Shown one piece after another: positions 10,750 to 23,656 of a stretch of 64,000 nucleotides of DNA. Under the pieces are notes generated by a model. The model was given only the letters and a program-made list of their open reading frames with translations. It was not told the DNA's origin and did no database searches. Origin of the DNA: Turritopsis dohrnii (taxonomy: Eukaryota; Cnidaria; Hydrozoa; Anthoathecata; Oceaniidae); assembly GCA_027922465.2 (NCBI GenBank), contig BQMF02000288.1, positions 517,216 to 581,215 on the forward strand. The letters run 5' to 3'. The number at the start of each line of letters is the position of its first letter. Position 1 is the stretch's first letter. A program made the translations under genes and the position numbers.

Positions 10750-11435
10750 ATACCGGCGCTTATTTAATTTTTACGATTTTAAGTGCGGCGCTTAAAAGAG
10801 GGCGGCGCTTATTTCAAAGTTTCAAAATCCGGTTTTAGAAATATTTTTATCAGTTTGGTCGAAAGAGAGTGAATTGAGAGAGTGAGTGCAGCCACCCGGA
10901 ACGATGATCGAATCAAGCTTTGTAAAAGCTCTTTAACAGACTGTATCATATGGCATTCAAAAGAATCCCAAGCAAGTAGGCGCTTTTGAAAACAGAAGCA
11001 ATACTTGCATGTGAAAAACGCAAAGGTGAACCAAACGAGGCAACACTAGAAAATATTGAAGTCAAATCGAAAGACCAAGAACCTATATCAGAAGATGTAA
11101 CTCCTGAATCAGGCGAAAAAGACGATGAAAAAAGAGAGTTTTTGGTTGGCCATTTGCCTATCGAACTTTCCAAACTGATTACACAATATCTTAAAGCTGA
11201 TCCAACAAATTCTAGGGCTGCGAAGGTTACTGGAAAGAGGAAGAGAGAACTTGGACTTTTTGTGCCGGCGAAATTTCAATGTTTTTCAATGTACAGAAAA
11301 CTTTCGAAAGTCTTATATGATTAATTAATTAAAAAGAAGCAAAAATTTACTTATCTAGAGCTAATGCGGCGCTTATTTTAAAATTCAAAGTTGGGCTGCG
11401 GCGCTTATTGGAGGGCGGCGCTAAATAGAGGAAAT
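10750..11435 (+). mobile_element. Element with ggcggcgcttatt-rich ends and an internal ORF remnant
   Basis: Both ends carry repeated ggcggcgctta units (10755-10825 and 11365-11425, same orientation), and the right end finishes in gaaatacggta. The enclosed 112-codon frame is annotated separately. Similar ggcggcgttta motifs bound two shorter copies at 23267-23656 and 27232-27790, which points to one dispersed family. The unit boundaries and mobility class are uncertain. Confidence 0.45.
10986..11324 (+). pseudogene. VGHLP-motif fragment of a transposon-associated protein
   Basis: A 112-codon frame. An acidic N-terminal half (PESGEKDDEKREF) is followed by VGHLPIELSKLITQYLKAD and then VTGKRKRELGL. 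The V-G-H-L/I-P block followed by a V-x-G-K/R-x-R block occurs near HIRAN-like regions in proteins of repeated elements in fish and cnidarians. I recognise the pattern but not a defined function. There is no upstream exon or catalytic domain here, so I treat it as a remnant. Confidence 0.35.
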
Positions 11436-12541
11436 ACGGTAACTTAATTAAATAACTTAATTCTAACTTTTCGAACAATTTAATTGCTTTTTGTTTTAAA
11501 ATTTTTATTTGCATTATGTATGTCAGACCAAATATAATACTTTAAAGTCACAAAAAGTGGCGCGAAATTGGCGAAAATGTTTTCGCGACTTTTACAAAAA
11601 AAGTCGTGGGCATTAATTGTTGCGAGCAGCTAAACTGATAAAAGTTACGTACATTAAAAGTCGCCAGACAATTTTCGGAAAACTTTTTTAAGCATAAAAT
11701 CTTGTAAAATACATAAATTGGAAGAATATTGAGAAATTTTCCTCTAAAAACATCATTCTCAAGAAGAATGGACCTTCTCTGCATTTACTGACTTCTACGG
11801 AAGGCAATTCTTCAGGGTTGACTTTTCACGAAACGAGGAAAAGTAGTTGGCAATTCGTGAAGTATTTTTTGTGAAGTACTTTTATACAGTTTGTCCATCC
11901 GTCCCGGGTATTTTCAAAAGAGAAAGGTGACCTAAAATCATTTTTATCAAGTTTAAGTACGAAACGAGAGATTTACTCATCTGGTGCAATATCTCAATCT
12001 TCTGTTTCCCAATATCTATGCACTAAAAATGTGAGCACTGCAAATTTTACGAATCTTAAAATAAGAAAAAAATTAAAATATTTTGAGACATGACCTTGGC
12101 TAATCAAAGTTTGTTTAAAACTTTACTTTTCTTGTTATTAGAATATTGAAAAAGATTGTATCAAGCTGATTATTTATTTAAAAAAGATTATTTTAAAAGA
12201 AATTATTTATTATTTATTATTTCAGGAACAATGTAAATTGTAAGGATTCCTCGTTATGTGTCATTGCAATAAAAATAAATAAAGTTGAAATGTAGATTAG
12301 ATAACTTTTTTATAACTTTTCTCTTTTGCATTACATACATACATAAAAACTACATAAGAGTCATGAGGCCATTGAAGTATCGCCTGATTGTTCTACACTT
12401 TCCATCAACTTTTCAGCGATGAAATGCATGATGCTTTGTCAACAGGTTACCCAACTTCTTCAGGTGTTTTTGAATGTTGAATGTAATGAACTGCAAAATT
12501 GTTGATGGAACTTCCTATTCTATGTGGCAATCAATGTCAGT
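11436..12541. other. Intergenic, nothing recognised
   Basis: AT-rich. Around 11550-11650 there are alternating gcgaaa/tttcgc motifs of the kind seen in short palindromic repeats, but no unit boundary could be drawn. The minus-strand 78-codon frame at 11548-11784 shows no family signature. Confidence 0.45.
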
Positions 12542-12543
12542 TA

Positions 12544-14082
12544 AAGGGGCATTGACCGGCTTAAATGTAAATATTATTCTCACGTGATCAAAACAATCAA
12601 AATCAAAACAAATATGACGCAAAGATCGCGATCGCTTTGAACATCGTTTACTGAACTGTGAAGTGAGAAAATAAAATAACAAAATAATAGAAACACATGG
12701 CTTTCAATAATAGAAATACACCTGGCACATGTATCTTGTGACATATCATTCAATGTGAAGACAGAAATAATATTTTACACAAGCATTAAACTTCGATTTT
12801 TGATACTTTTTTAATTTTGTTCCTTCCTATATAAGTGGGGACGGGAAGAGACAAGATAACAACAACAGTTCAATTTGCCAAATAATGTTTTTTTCTCGGA
12901 TTGAATCAGTGTTCTTCTTTCTTCATGATGCCATGGCCATATTAGAAATCATACATGTGAATGAACCGAAAAGACAGACGTATATAAACTAAATCATGCA
13001 TGAAGTCATATCCAGTAAGCAATCAAATGCCGAAAAATGACAAAAACAAACAAATACAATTTCATATGTTTAATAAAAAACAAAAGTTATTTCCAATGAT
13101 TATGCAGATGCAATTAATGTATAAACAAGAAAAATTGATCAGCCACAGAAGTGACTTCAGGAGGCAGAAATAACGGATATGTCATTCTGACAAAATCAAG
13201 ATTTGTGTTTTTATTAAAATTTTGGAAACAGAAAAAAAGTAAGCGTAATGAAAATTAAGGAGAGAAAAACTATTTAAAAACAAGTTGTTTCCTTATACAA
13301 TGTTAAATGTTGAAACTTATTCTAGCTACAGTGTACGAATATGTCAAAGTAGATTCAAAAATTGTATAGCTTGCAATTGAATTCATGCCAGTAATGTTCT
13401 TATTCACTGGGATATATTTTTCTGTGGATTGCCAAAAAGCAAATGGATTTTCCTTTACATTTTGTTTTGGTTTTCTAAGCAAAATAAGTTCTCATGAAAT
13501 AACTCAAAATCAAAACTAATGGACCATAGCCACAAAACATGCCACAAAATTAAAATAATTTCAAGAATCTTTATGATCTTCAGGTAGTAGGAGTACCTAG
13601 CAAGCTAACAACAAAAAATGCTACCCAAGAAAGCAATCCAAACGACCTCTCCGCCTTCCTCTAAAGGTAGGGAGGTAGGACAAAATCAAAAGCAATAATG
13701 CAAGTTATATACAATAGCAAATTTAAACTTATTTTGTATAAACTATGTAGAGATGTGAATTTAGAGATTTTACCCGGCACTCACGAATCCGTGTATATCT
13801 TTAAAATAACAAATACTTTCATTCAATAACTAACACAGAAATATTCCTTAATAAATTCATGATAACTTCGTATCAATATTTAATACCATATTTTAATTTA
13901 CGTCCATAGACAAGACATTGAAAAAAATAATTCTGACAGCAATGAAAATCTTCCGCCCTCTTCGCCATGATGTTTACAAGTTGTCTCGATCATTCTAATT
14001 TTTTAATCCTCAAATCACATGGCAGATTTGAATAACCAAGAATAACTCAAATTCTATTGTTTTAAGCCGGCCAATGCCACTT
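12544..14082. mobile_element. TA-flanked nonautonomous DNA transposon (1.54 kb)
   Basis: The left end starts AAGGGGCATTGACCGGCTTA, and the right end is its inverse with two mismatches (TAAGCCGGCCAATGCCACTT). TA lies immediately outside both ends (12542-12543 and 14083-14084), as expected for the Tc1/mariner type of TA target duplication. The inverted repeats are about 22 bp. The interior holds no transposase frame, so it is a nonautonomous or fully decayed copy. Confidence 0.7.
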
Positions 14083-14084
14083 TA

Positions 14085-14922
14085 CGTAATAACTCACCAA
14101 CATGCACACAACTGCTAAGAGTAGCTGTTGTTTCTCGAATCTGGCCAGCAACCCTCTGCCTGATAGGAGAACTATCCTGCTGTGGCTTGTTAAGACTTTG
14201 GTGATTTCGGCGTCCTTTCGGTGTCCTTAAATAGATGCAAATGTTGCTGATAAAGAAAGTCGAATAGATTATTGCCGTTCCTACTTTTTATCGAAATCTA
14301 GATGATTTTTGATTTTAAAATGATTGTAAGAACAACAAAGATGCAATTAAAACATCCGATACGAATTCGTTGCCACTGCCAATATAAAGCGTGTTTATCT
14401 GCATAAGCTTTCCGATGTTTCATTAAAGGACATTGCGTTCGAAAATGTCTCATCCACCAAATTTCAGGACTTTTTGTTAAAAATTTATTTGGAAAAACAT
14501 TTTTGGAATTTTATGTCACATGAAAGGCCTTGTTTAGCTCTTTCTGATAATATCAAATTTTCAGAATTTTCCTCTGCACTACCTGTCTTTCGATCTTATT
14601 GTCACGGTTCCATGATAAAAGTGGAATTCTGTTCAACTTAATATATAAGGATTTTGTTTGCGATCTTGTACAATTTTCCATCTTCATTCAATTTGATGAC
14701 ACTAAGGCCAACACATACCGCACGATTTTTCATACGTTATTTGTCGTAAGTCACATCGCACTGTGTAAATATAATCGTTAGAAAATGTGTCGTATTACGG
14801 TGTCGTGCACGACAAAAAAATGTTAAGCAAGTTCAACGTTCATACGATTTCATATGAAATTAACTAATCATATCGAATGTGGTAGTGAATACAAACTAAA
14901 AAATGGATAAAATACAAGGAAC
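14085..14922. other. Intergenic, nothing recognised
   Basis: AT-rich sequence between two TA-flanked elements. The 60-codon frame at 14599-14781 has no recognisable signature. Confidence 0.45.
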
Positions 14923-14924
14923 TA

Positions 14925-15604
14925 AAGGCGGTTTTCCACTTCAAGAAAATTTTCCGCGGACAGGAACGGACAGGAAAGGAAAAGCAACTGAACATGCGCA
15001 AACAACACCTGAACAGGAAAATTTCCTTTCCGTTCTGTTCTGAATGAAAGTAAAATCGAGTTCAACTTTTTCTGTTCTTTCCTGACAGAAAACAGGTAAT
15101 GAATTTTGAGTAGCCAATAAAATGCGTTATTTACAGCTTTTTGTTTACATTTTTTAATAATCACAGTCTGTAGAAAAAACTCTTCAGATTGTGAGTCGAT
15201 CAAAGTACTACGCAGAAAAACAGAATAAAAATTATTTTTGATGAACAAAAGACATGCTATTTATTTGTGGTGAAGTTTTTTGCAAAAGCTCTTCGTATTG
15301 TTTCGAGTTCATTCGAAAGGACTGAAAAAAACTCATAATCTGGCAACAACTTTTCGTTGACAAAAGATGAAGTTCGCCTTTTTCTTCCACTCCATTTTTT
15401 CTTCTTTTGTTGGCTAAAATATTTCTCTGAACTTAGATAAATAATATTTTGCAGAGTCAAAATTTAAAATGAAAGAAAAGAAAATTTTCCATTCTGTAAA
15501 AAGGTGTGGAAATTAACAACTGAAAATTTTCCTGTTCTGTCCGTGGAAACTTTTCCTGTCCGTTCCTGTCCGCGGAAAATTTTCTTGAAGTGGAAAACCT
15601 CCTT
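14925..15604. mobile_element. TA-flanked MITE (680 bp)
   Basis: The left end (AAGGCGGTTTTCCACTTCAA, continuing to about 14975) and the right end (15555-15604) are inverted copies with one mismatch over about 50 bp. Both include the block TTTTCCGCGGACAGGAACGG. TA flanks each end (14923-14924, 15605-15606). Further ggacagg/cctgtcc motifs recur inside each end. The open frames across it are chance frames through the repeats. It sits against a Harbinger fragment that begins at 15607. Confidence 0.8.
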
Positions 15605-15606
15605 TA

Positions 15607-15850
15607 AAACTTCATCCGAGCTAACTTCTTCTCTCGTTAACGTATCGTTTTTAGCAATGTCTTCCCGATTTAGAGAGAGCGAAAAATCGAAATCGTCTGG
15701 TCTCATTCCCAAACAATTGGTATATATTGCAACTTCTTCATTTCGAAGGTTTATTACCAAATTTGCGTAGATACCTTTTAAATCTCTTCTTTCTAACCAT
15801 TGCTTGGTCGACTCTGAACGCTTTTCACGTTCCTCGCTACTTTTGAGTTA
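15607..15850 (-). pseudogene. Harbinger/ALP1-like nuclease N-terminal fragment
   Basis: The minus-strand frame reads KQWLERRDLKGIYANLV, then YTNCLGMRPDDFDFSLSL and IAKNDTLTREEVSSDEVL. This is the N-terminal helical region before the DDE nuclease in Harbinger (HARBI1/ALP1-like) proteins. It stops abruptly where the MITE begins (15604). I found no continuation on the MITE's other side, so the rest of the gene has been lost. Confidence 0.55.
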
Positions 15851-16029
15851 TTTTGAATTAAGCAAAATGTCGATGTGGATATCGCGCACAAAGTACTTGC
15901 TTCAGCACTCTCCAATTTTTTAAGTAAAAATCATTTCTATCTTCTGAGTGTCTTAACGTGTAATTACAAATCAATTGTATGCGCCAAAAATCCTTCGTCA
16001 AATATTGTTCCGCGTAAATTTCCCTTTGG

Positions 16030-16560
16030 AGATAACCCAGTCGGTACAAGACGTTTTTTACACGCCCTTCTGAAATCTAGATTGCGTCTTTAAAAAGACG
16101 CATTTTATGACACGTCTAAACATAGTTTATAGAAAATATGGTTTGGAAAGCGGCATGATAGTCAATCAAATTAGCGGTAAACTTCAAAGAAATCCTAATG
16201 ACTCTACTCGATGTTGAAATACAATAGATGTGCATCAGCTTTTGAATTTCAACGTCATATCTTTTGTCAAGTTACAGACCTTCCTGGGAGATTGTCAGTA
16301 AAAACAAAGAATTTCAAAGGCGTTAATGTAGCGTGATGGTGCACATTTGTAACAAAAACATAGAACAATTGCTTCCAAACCATCTCTCTCTATAAACTTT
16401 GGTCTAAAAGATATTTTTAAGACGACTTGAAGATGTTTGAAAATATGGAATTTATTTCGCTGTTCGTAAGACGTCTTTCAGACATCTGGACTCAAGTAAA
16501 ATTAAGACGTCATTTTGTAGACGCGTTTACACTTCTTTTAGGCGTTTTTTTCCTTCACCC
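16030..16560. repeat. Diverged agacgtc-type MITE relic
   Basis: The left end reads cccagtcggtacaagacg, a diverged form of the CCCAGCGGGCACAAAGACG terminus of the complete copy at 27930. Within the block, agacgtc-like words recur (16420-16550). The right end is not clear, so the boundary is approximate. Confidence 0.45.
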
Positions 16561-16564
16561 AGGG

Positions 16565-17825
16565 ATGTGTGAGGGAGATGGATAGTGAACGGCTTGAATA
16601 TCTAAAAGATCTATTGTTGTTTCTTTTGTGTCGCTATTGTGACGGCAACCATTTCATGTTCTAACTCTGTTATCAGTGGGAAGTTAAAAGTGGCGAATGA
16701 TAAATCGTGTGTCGTAGGAGAACTGAAAATTAAAAGACTCTGCGAGGTGCCTAGCAAGGAAAAAGATTTCTGATGTATTGTAGAGTTAATTGTGCCTGGA
16801 TTGTCGACGTGCCAAAGGAGAAAAACTATGAAACACATGGGTAAAAGTTCTCAGACCAATATTTCACGTTGTTAAAAAGTGAGTGGTTCAGAACTAAATT
16901 CCTCCTATAAGTAAGTGTGGAAGTGTTGTAAATAATTTTAAAGGAATCTTTGATGACCATAGATTGTATTTAAGTTGATCAAATATTAGTTGTAACACTT
17001 ACTGGCGTTTGCGACATTTACTGGCGATTGCGATTACAACATTTACTGACAGTACAAATACAATGAAATGATTTAAAATAAAGCTATAGATCTTAACAGT
17101 CATATTTTAGCGTCAGTTGTCATAATAATTCCGAGAAATCAGTATTTGTCAAAGTCCAACATTGAATGATTTACAGAAAAAGAGTTATTGTAGATAAGTT
17201 TTGATTTTCATCGCTACCTCATTCCCAATTCTTTGACACAGTGATGATACAGGAGATCAACTCTCTAGGGTTTGTTAGTTTTCACAATCGCTATGAACGC
17301 TGACAGGCGAAGACTCTGGAAGAAGGCACACTAAAAAGCACAACAATGGATGGTTGGAACGATTTAATGATCGCAGTCGCGACAAACTCTTAATTGTATC
17401 ATGCATTTTGGGATTGCAACCAAAAGTAATAAAAACCGGTATTACTCTATACACTAATCTCTCAAATCAGGCTTTTCAAGGTACCACATATAAAACAGAA
17501 TACTACTTTATAATTCAAGATTGTTGCTAGTACTTACTACGCAACAACAACATTCTGTCAATAAATCGTACAAAAATGAACTATTTAGGCTTTCCTATTC
17601 ATCGAAACTTCAATTAGAAATTTATATTCGGTGGAACTTTGTACTGGACAATCATGAATTATTTAAATCTATAGAAAAACAAGCTACATGTTACTATCAA
17701 TTTTGATGGATCAGGAAAATTTGAAATCTAAGGTTTAAATTTTACATCAGCAGATTGAGTTTATGGATTTTGAGAATGTAAATGCAACAATTAAGGTGAA
17801 CAATTATAAAATAGTTTATACGAAT
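16565..17825. other. Upstream region of the first PAN-EGF gene
   Basis: No gene was recognised. From about 17330 to 17825 short blocks are similar to 39850-40430 upstream of the second gene copy (for example ttttcaaggtaccac versus ttttccaaggttaccac). The gene duplication therefore included several hundred bp of 5' flank, presumably with the promoter. Confidence 0.45.
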
Positions 17826-20697
17826 ATGTTCAAATTATATTTATGTATGCTGCTGATTATTGCTGATAAACTTAAGATGGTTACTTCAAGAAAACACTCA
17901 ATTAAAGTTGGAGATATAAAAGTCACAGCAACCTTTGGTAATTTCAAGCGACATCACAAAGTAACCATCACTATGGGAGAAATTCTTGGATATTCTGTAT
18001 CATCAAGAAAAGAATGTGGCAATGCTTGTCTCCACCATGTTGACTGCAACGGTTTCACATTGACAAGAGATTATAAAAATCCTCCATTGCGCTGCAAATT
18101 GTTTGAAGGAAACTTAGAAACAAATCATTACTGTGTTGTTCGTTCAAATGATAAAGATTTTTATGAAATACAGGTTTGTAATCCAAGAGTTATCTGTATA
18201 TTCTTCATATAATGATGAAAGGTTCAGATCATCTCAATTTTTAAAGGGAAGTATTTCCAGAAATAGAGACAGACCGCGGAATGGGACGCCTGGACTGTGA
18301 TATTTGTGAGGAAATATTTGAAAAAATGTTCAGTTATTTTTAGTTATCGGTTATTTCTGTAAACTTCCACACATGTTCTCAGCTAAATAGTCATTGACTT
18401 CATACTATTTTGAAAATAAATGTTTTTTCTTCTTGCATTAGTACTTGTATCTCATAATGAATATTGCTCAGTATAAATCTCTTATTATTAATTCTTTACT
18501 AATGAGCAACAATAAGGAATTACTTATAGTTTGCTATTGATGCCATCCACTTGAATTTCTTCCTTAGAACGCTTGCACACTTAATCCTGGTATATGTGAA
18601 CATGGTAGTACTTGTATTCCTCACTTCCATAACAACAGTTACTTTTGTGATTGGTGTATGCCACCATTTTATGGAAGGCATTGTAACGAAACAGGTTGGT
18701 CAAATTGTTCCATTAATATCAAAACATTTTAATGATTTTAACTGTTTACATTCAGTTTTACACATTTTCACCTGCTGTTCAGTGTAGAGAGAACATTTGG
18801 CAATTGCATTTCCTTGTCAGTCTTACTGTTATTATAGTTGTATGATACTGTCATACCCTTTTTAAATGTACAAAGTATATTAGTGGCAGAAATGAAGCCT
18901 TGAAATACAATGATTTTCAAAACTGTTTAAAGCTTTGCAATAAATAAAAACTTCCTCAACTGACTTCTCCACAAAAACGTTACATAAGTTTCGCTAAAAT
19001 TAGTTCATTTCACGAATAAGCCTCTTACAAACTTGTTGTTGAAGAAACGGATGTTTCTACAATGTTCCATTTAGTTTCGTCAAAAACTGTGGGTAGTTAC
19101 CATTATTTCGCTATCTATCTTTAGATTCCAATGAAGTGAAAGAAGTACATCAAGGTGGATGAATTTACGCATTACTGAAAATCAAAGAAACCATAAGAAA
19201 GGCGAATGTGTCACTTTCATTAGTATAATGGTGTTTCACAAAGTGTCAAACAAGAGAAGATGATATAAACGATTTATATTAATATGTGGCTTTGCAAAAT
19301 TTTTGGATCTTAGTAGGGAGAATAATTTATTCAATTCTGAAAGTGTAATGGTTTAAACTGCAAGATGTAGATGCAAGTCGACGTTCGAAATTAGCAACAT
19401 AACATAAAACCTAGAAATTCGTTTCCTCTTGATTACTATGATCTTTAAAGTCAAAAGAAGCTTGTTTGTTGACAGTGTTAAGGGAGATTTGTAAAAATTG
19501 TAAATTCTTCTTTTATCACAGCTTTAATGATTATCTATTAGATATAACGGCTGGCAAAAATTCCTCCTGTTACCAGCTGTTTGCGAATTACGCTATTGTG
19601 CCAGGAAACTACGATATACATCCCTGGAGAGATTGGAGAAAACTCACCGTAAAATGTTTACAAGGTAACATAATGCACTAAAGATAAAAGCACCAGATAA
19701 CACTGCTTACCAGTCGAACCAATGATTGCAGGTTAACACCAATAGCCCCTTACCCCACTTTTGACATGCAATGTTGTCGAATTATCGCGTCTTCATTAAA
19801 TTTTCTTCTACGATGGTTCTAATCTAGTTAGATGTAATAGTAAAATAAAAGTGTTGATCTTGGTTGATGAAAATAACTGAGATATTAAATCAGTCATTCA
19901 TATCTCCTTGGGAAAAGGAAGTCAACAGATAATCTATTGATAAAAGTTCGCTTTTCAAGTTGCAACTAAAAATCGTGTCTCTGTTTACGAATTTTTGGTA
20001 AAGCCACATTAAAAATATCAAATTTTTAGAATATGATTATCAGAGCTGAACTTAATTCACTACAAATATTTCCTACCATTTTGCATCGATAGACCAAAAA
20101 TATAATATATCAGTTCTTGGATGTAAATACATCAATCGGTATAATTGCTTAACGCTTGATTGTCTCAAATCAAATAATGCTGCCACCTAAATCACTCAAC
20201 ATTGTTTTTTTCTAGCAGGAAGAATGATGCTTATCAAACATACTGGTAGTCAGACAGTAAATCATCAAGAAATTCTGGAACCAAACATAAAACTGACTGG
20301 CAATTCTACAGTTGGTACATCTCTCTTGAACTCTCTGTACAAGTTAACCAGGTTTAAAATGTTTGTAACGCAATGTAAATCGATGGAATTTAAAAGTTCT
20401 TGGCAATGGCTGAAATCGTATACATCAACCCGTGGCTTGAATGCTTTCAAGTATGTTATAGGAGAAACGAACGTCTTGCCCTTAGCCTGTGGTGTTTTTA
20501 GTCAATTGAATTGCACCCTTCTTTCTGAAACCCTGTCAACTCAGCATGTTGACTTTGAAAAGCGGTTGTTTCAAGATTTCATTCGATACAAGAATGGCGA
20601 CATTATGACTTTTAACAATGGTATGTTTGGGTGCCACCATCCACCAAGACCTGTTCAAGACGGTGACTCTTTACATATCATAATCAGATACGCTTGA
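17826..20697 (+). CDS. Secreted PAN + EGF domain protein, four exons (copy 1)
   Basis: Exons are 17826-18173, 18568-18694, 19542-19664 and 20219-20697, all with GT...AG borders and matching phases (0, 1, 1); the product is 358 residues. Exon 1 gives a hydrophobic signal-like start (MFKLYLCMLLIIA) and a PAN/apple-type domain with Cys spaced as in ECGNACLHHVDCNGF and LRCKLF. Exon 2 is one EGF-like domain (six Cys, from NACTLNPGICEHG to HCNETG). Exons 3-4 form a C-terminal domain (SSCYQLFANY, HPWRDWRKL, GMFGCHHPPRPVQDGD). I recall this overall layout from cnidarian extracellular and skeletal-matrix-like proteins, but the C-terminal domain's role is unknown to me. I chose the ATG at 17826 because it starts the signal peptide; an in-frame ATG lies at 17763. 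Exon lengths 1-3 equal those of the copy at 40433. Confidence 0.8.
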
Positions 20698-21589
20698 CAA
20701 ACAATTTTCCAATACACTGCCTTGACGAGATCTTGATAAGCAAAGATCCATTATTACACAGGATTAACAATGTTTTATGATTATTACGTGTACATAGAAT
20801 TTTAGGACTTTCACCAGTTGGAGAGCACACAGCCAGATTTTTGACGATATTGACCCTATAAGAAGCAATCTTTCCTTTACGGTTGCTTTTCTCAGTTACA
20901 AAAATCTTTAAAATTGATTCTAGTCAGTGAAACAAAAAAAAATAAAGCAGTGATTATTAAGTTTCGCTTTTTACTATAAAAACCGCTTGGATCAAAAGCA
21001 GTAAATGAAAGTTGCGTCCAACAAAACACTGTATTGGCGAAGCTATTCATAACTTTAATTAACAATTTCTTCTTAAATACTATAAATGCCCCGCAATTGA
21101 CTGCAAATATACAGACCCAAAATTGAAAAGGTTTTACAGTGAATAGTAATGAACCAATTCGAAATCTGTCTTTCGCTTATCACGTGAAACAACTGTGCCT
21201 CCCCGATTGCTTACGATTCTAAGGGGGCAATCAAAGTAACAGTCTCAATTTCATTTCATATTTGTCTCAAAACTAAGTGCATATTGAGGAACACATACAA
21301 GTCAAAACGTCTGGCAGATCAATAATTGCATCATTAATTAATGCTTGATTGACACAGAAAATTGCCAATAAACAAGGAAAAAAGGCTCTGGAAACAAATG
21401 TTTTCAATGTCATCAAAACAATTACGAAGTAAGACTAAGAAGTACACTTAGTGGACTTAACCTTAAAATTGCTTGCAGGCGTTCTTAGAATTCCTGTATT
21501 TTGTACATTTATAGTGCAGTTAGGGTCATGTGCAGCCACTAAGAATATTTTTCTTTAAATGTTAGAAAAGTTTGAAAGAACGCAAAATT
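20698..21589. other. Downstream flank, no gene
   Basis: AT-rich 3' flank of the PAN-EGF gene. The only feature seen is the repeat fragment at 21160-21234. Confidence 0.5.
21160..21234 (-). repeat. Fragment of the 0.86-kb dispersed repeat (5' end)
   Basis: Read on the minus strand it starts attgccccctta, continues gaggcacagttgtttcacg and ends near gacagatttcg. This matches the first ~75 bp of the repeat at 47725 and 41183-42042 with many substitutions. It begins at the same base as the other copies, so the element has a fixed 5' end. Confidence 0.65.
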
Positions 21590-22960
21590 TCATTTCAAAC
21601 ATAAAATTGGAGTTGTACTTTGTAGGTAGCAGTAATATTTTTTAAAAATATGTCTTAAAATCCCAAAAAACGGCGGAATGAAAAATTGTCCGTCTTTGAG
21701 ACGAAAAATGTCTGTTATAGCTTGATACGTAGCCAGTTTGAAATCGGGGTGGTTCTTTTTCTCTGATAATATCATATCAAGTTCACGGACGAAGTTTACA
21801 CACTCGCGTGACTCCAGTAGTTGCAAACACAAGTTGTTTGAAGGATCCAACTTCCACGTTTATGATACGATGGTTGTATTGCCGCTTCTTTTTCAGCTTC
21901 GTTAGAAGTAAATGAATATTTAGGTTTTGGTTCGCAAACCATTGATCGTATGAGTAAAAAACATGAATGTCGAAATATGTTATGTGGCCCTTGACCAAAA
22001 AGTCTCGTGCACTCATGTCTGATCTGGATGCATCTGCTGTGACTAGTGATAATCCCAGTTGTTCACCGTACATAGCTCGAGTTTCGGTTCTACTTTTGAG
22101 GTTTTTGCAAACTTTTCCATCTCTGCATAGATGTCTCTAAGTTTTTTGTGGTGTTTGTATACAAGTTCACCATTCGGGCAAGATAGTGAGTGTTCTACCG
22201 TGAAGTTTTTGCTGCACACACAGTGTGATGGTAAAAATCCATTGACGTCAGCCAGCTCACTTGACTTGAGGTGGTGACATTTTAGCTCTGATTAAATTCA
22301 TCTTCTCGGTGTTATAGCTGTTAAAGGAATGTTTTTGACGGACCCGTTATCGCCGAATTTTGTTCACACCATTATGTGCGTCATCAAAGTTGACGATATT
22401 TGGTGTTTATGCAAGAGTATTTTCCTGTTTAGAACGTCAAATGCGTTGCGCCTACGAGGAGAATAGCGTCGGAACTTTTTTCTACGAACATTTTGTTCAT
22501 GGCGTGGACCGATGCCTTGCATCCAGATTTTTGTCCAGCACATACTTGCGACGGATCTGTAGCAGAAATGATTAGACGAATCTCCTTAATGTAAGCTCCC
22601 AAAGATCTTTCGTTCTGCTTTATAAGTCCTTTATACAAAACTTTCGTCATTGTCGCAACAGCTCCTCTAAGGTCGTTTCTAACTTTGCCGAACGTTAATA
22701 TTCGACGCAATTCATCCGAGTCAAAGCCAGATGGCCTGTTTAGATTTTAGTGCAATTTTCATCACAGGGTCTTCATCAATTTCATCGAAAATTATATTTA
22801 GAAAAGATACGACTTTTATAGCTTCTTTCTTGTCCGGGTGAAGCATTTTTAATGAATTTATGGTCTCGTCATTCATTTCAACAATATCTACAATATCCTA
22901 GCGATGCTTGAACGTTCCCTTTCATCATGTGCTTTGCGAACCGCTTACTGAGGCTTTTCT
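21590..22960 (-). pseudogene. Decayed retroelement: reverse transcriptase and C-terminal domain
   Basis: On the minus strand, 22429-22710 reads VCAGQKSGCKASVHAMNKMF then VEKSSDAILLV, the region around the first catalytic Asp of a reverse transcriptase of the type in DIRS-like or related elements. After a gap in several frames, a Cys/His block (about 22200-22260) has C, C, H and C residues spaced like a zinc finger. Then comes YFDIHVFYSYDQWFANQNLN, then KKKRQYNHRIINVEVGSF. Further on is CVNFVRELDMILSEKKNHPD. This C-terminal block follows the reverse transcriptase in many repeated cnidarian sequences. The middle of the polymerase is missing, and frameshifts and stops are frequent. Confidence 0.55.
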
Positions 22961-23266
22961 TTGATTCAGATTTTAGAGAATGCATTAGTCGTTGAATAAC
23001 ACAGTCTCCTAGTAACAAGCATTGATGGTTTGTTTCAATTCTGGGGCGTCAGGTTTACCCCATGTACATTCAACATTCAAAAGGATGGGAATACGTCAGG
23101 ATTTTGGTTATGACCGTTATGACCGTTGACCACAATGTAATGGCTTTCTTGTTTTAGTTGTGTTTCCTCACGTACCATTTTTAATGATTTTTTTCCTCGA
23201 TTTTATTGTTAATTCTCCGTCTTATGCAGAAAATGACAACATTGTTTGTAAGGATAAAAGAATCTT
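22961..23266. other. No feature recognised
   Basis: Sequence between the retroelement relic and the next element. Part may be upstream coding sequence of the relic, but no frame is convincing. Confidence 0.4.
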
Positions 23267-23656
23267 AGAGGGTGGCGTTTAGTACAAAATGAAAAATGCA
23301 CAGAAGCAAACTTAAACAATAGTGCTTCCTTAACCTTAAAATGGTTACAAAGGATTGGGTGAAAATGTTTTACACAAAAAATATGTTCACAGAAATGTCA
23401 AAGAAGTGCAATACGACTGTCGCCGTTCTCTTCTTCACGATGAAAACTTTATAGCAATTAATTACATATCAAATATTTATGCAAACGTGGAAGAATTTGC
23501 TGATAGAAAACAAATAAAACCATTAACTATTAAAGTAATTCTTGTTTAGCCTGTTTTCGAATAAACGCCGCTTTTCAAGCTGTTAAAGGGAACAAATATT
23601 GTTGTTCGAAGTCTGCTTTTTTTCTTGATTTTTATTTTGTGATAAACGCCGCCCTC
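23267..23656. mobile_element. Short element with ggcgttta ends, copy A
   Basis: It starts gagggtggcgtttagtac and ends in gataaacgccgccctc, an inverted arrangement of ggcggcgttta. The interior (23355-23545) matches 27350-27740: gttttacacaaaaaatatgt, gactgtcgccgttctctt and caaacgtggaagaatttgct each have a counterpart there. An open frame (23355-23549) is not conserved in the second copy. Confidence 0.6.

Noticed and set aside
15257..15760. Two minus-strand frames across the 14925-15604 element as a host gene
   Set aside because: Most of the sequence is MITE inverted repeat; only the part right of 15607 has family similarity (Harbinger).
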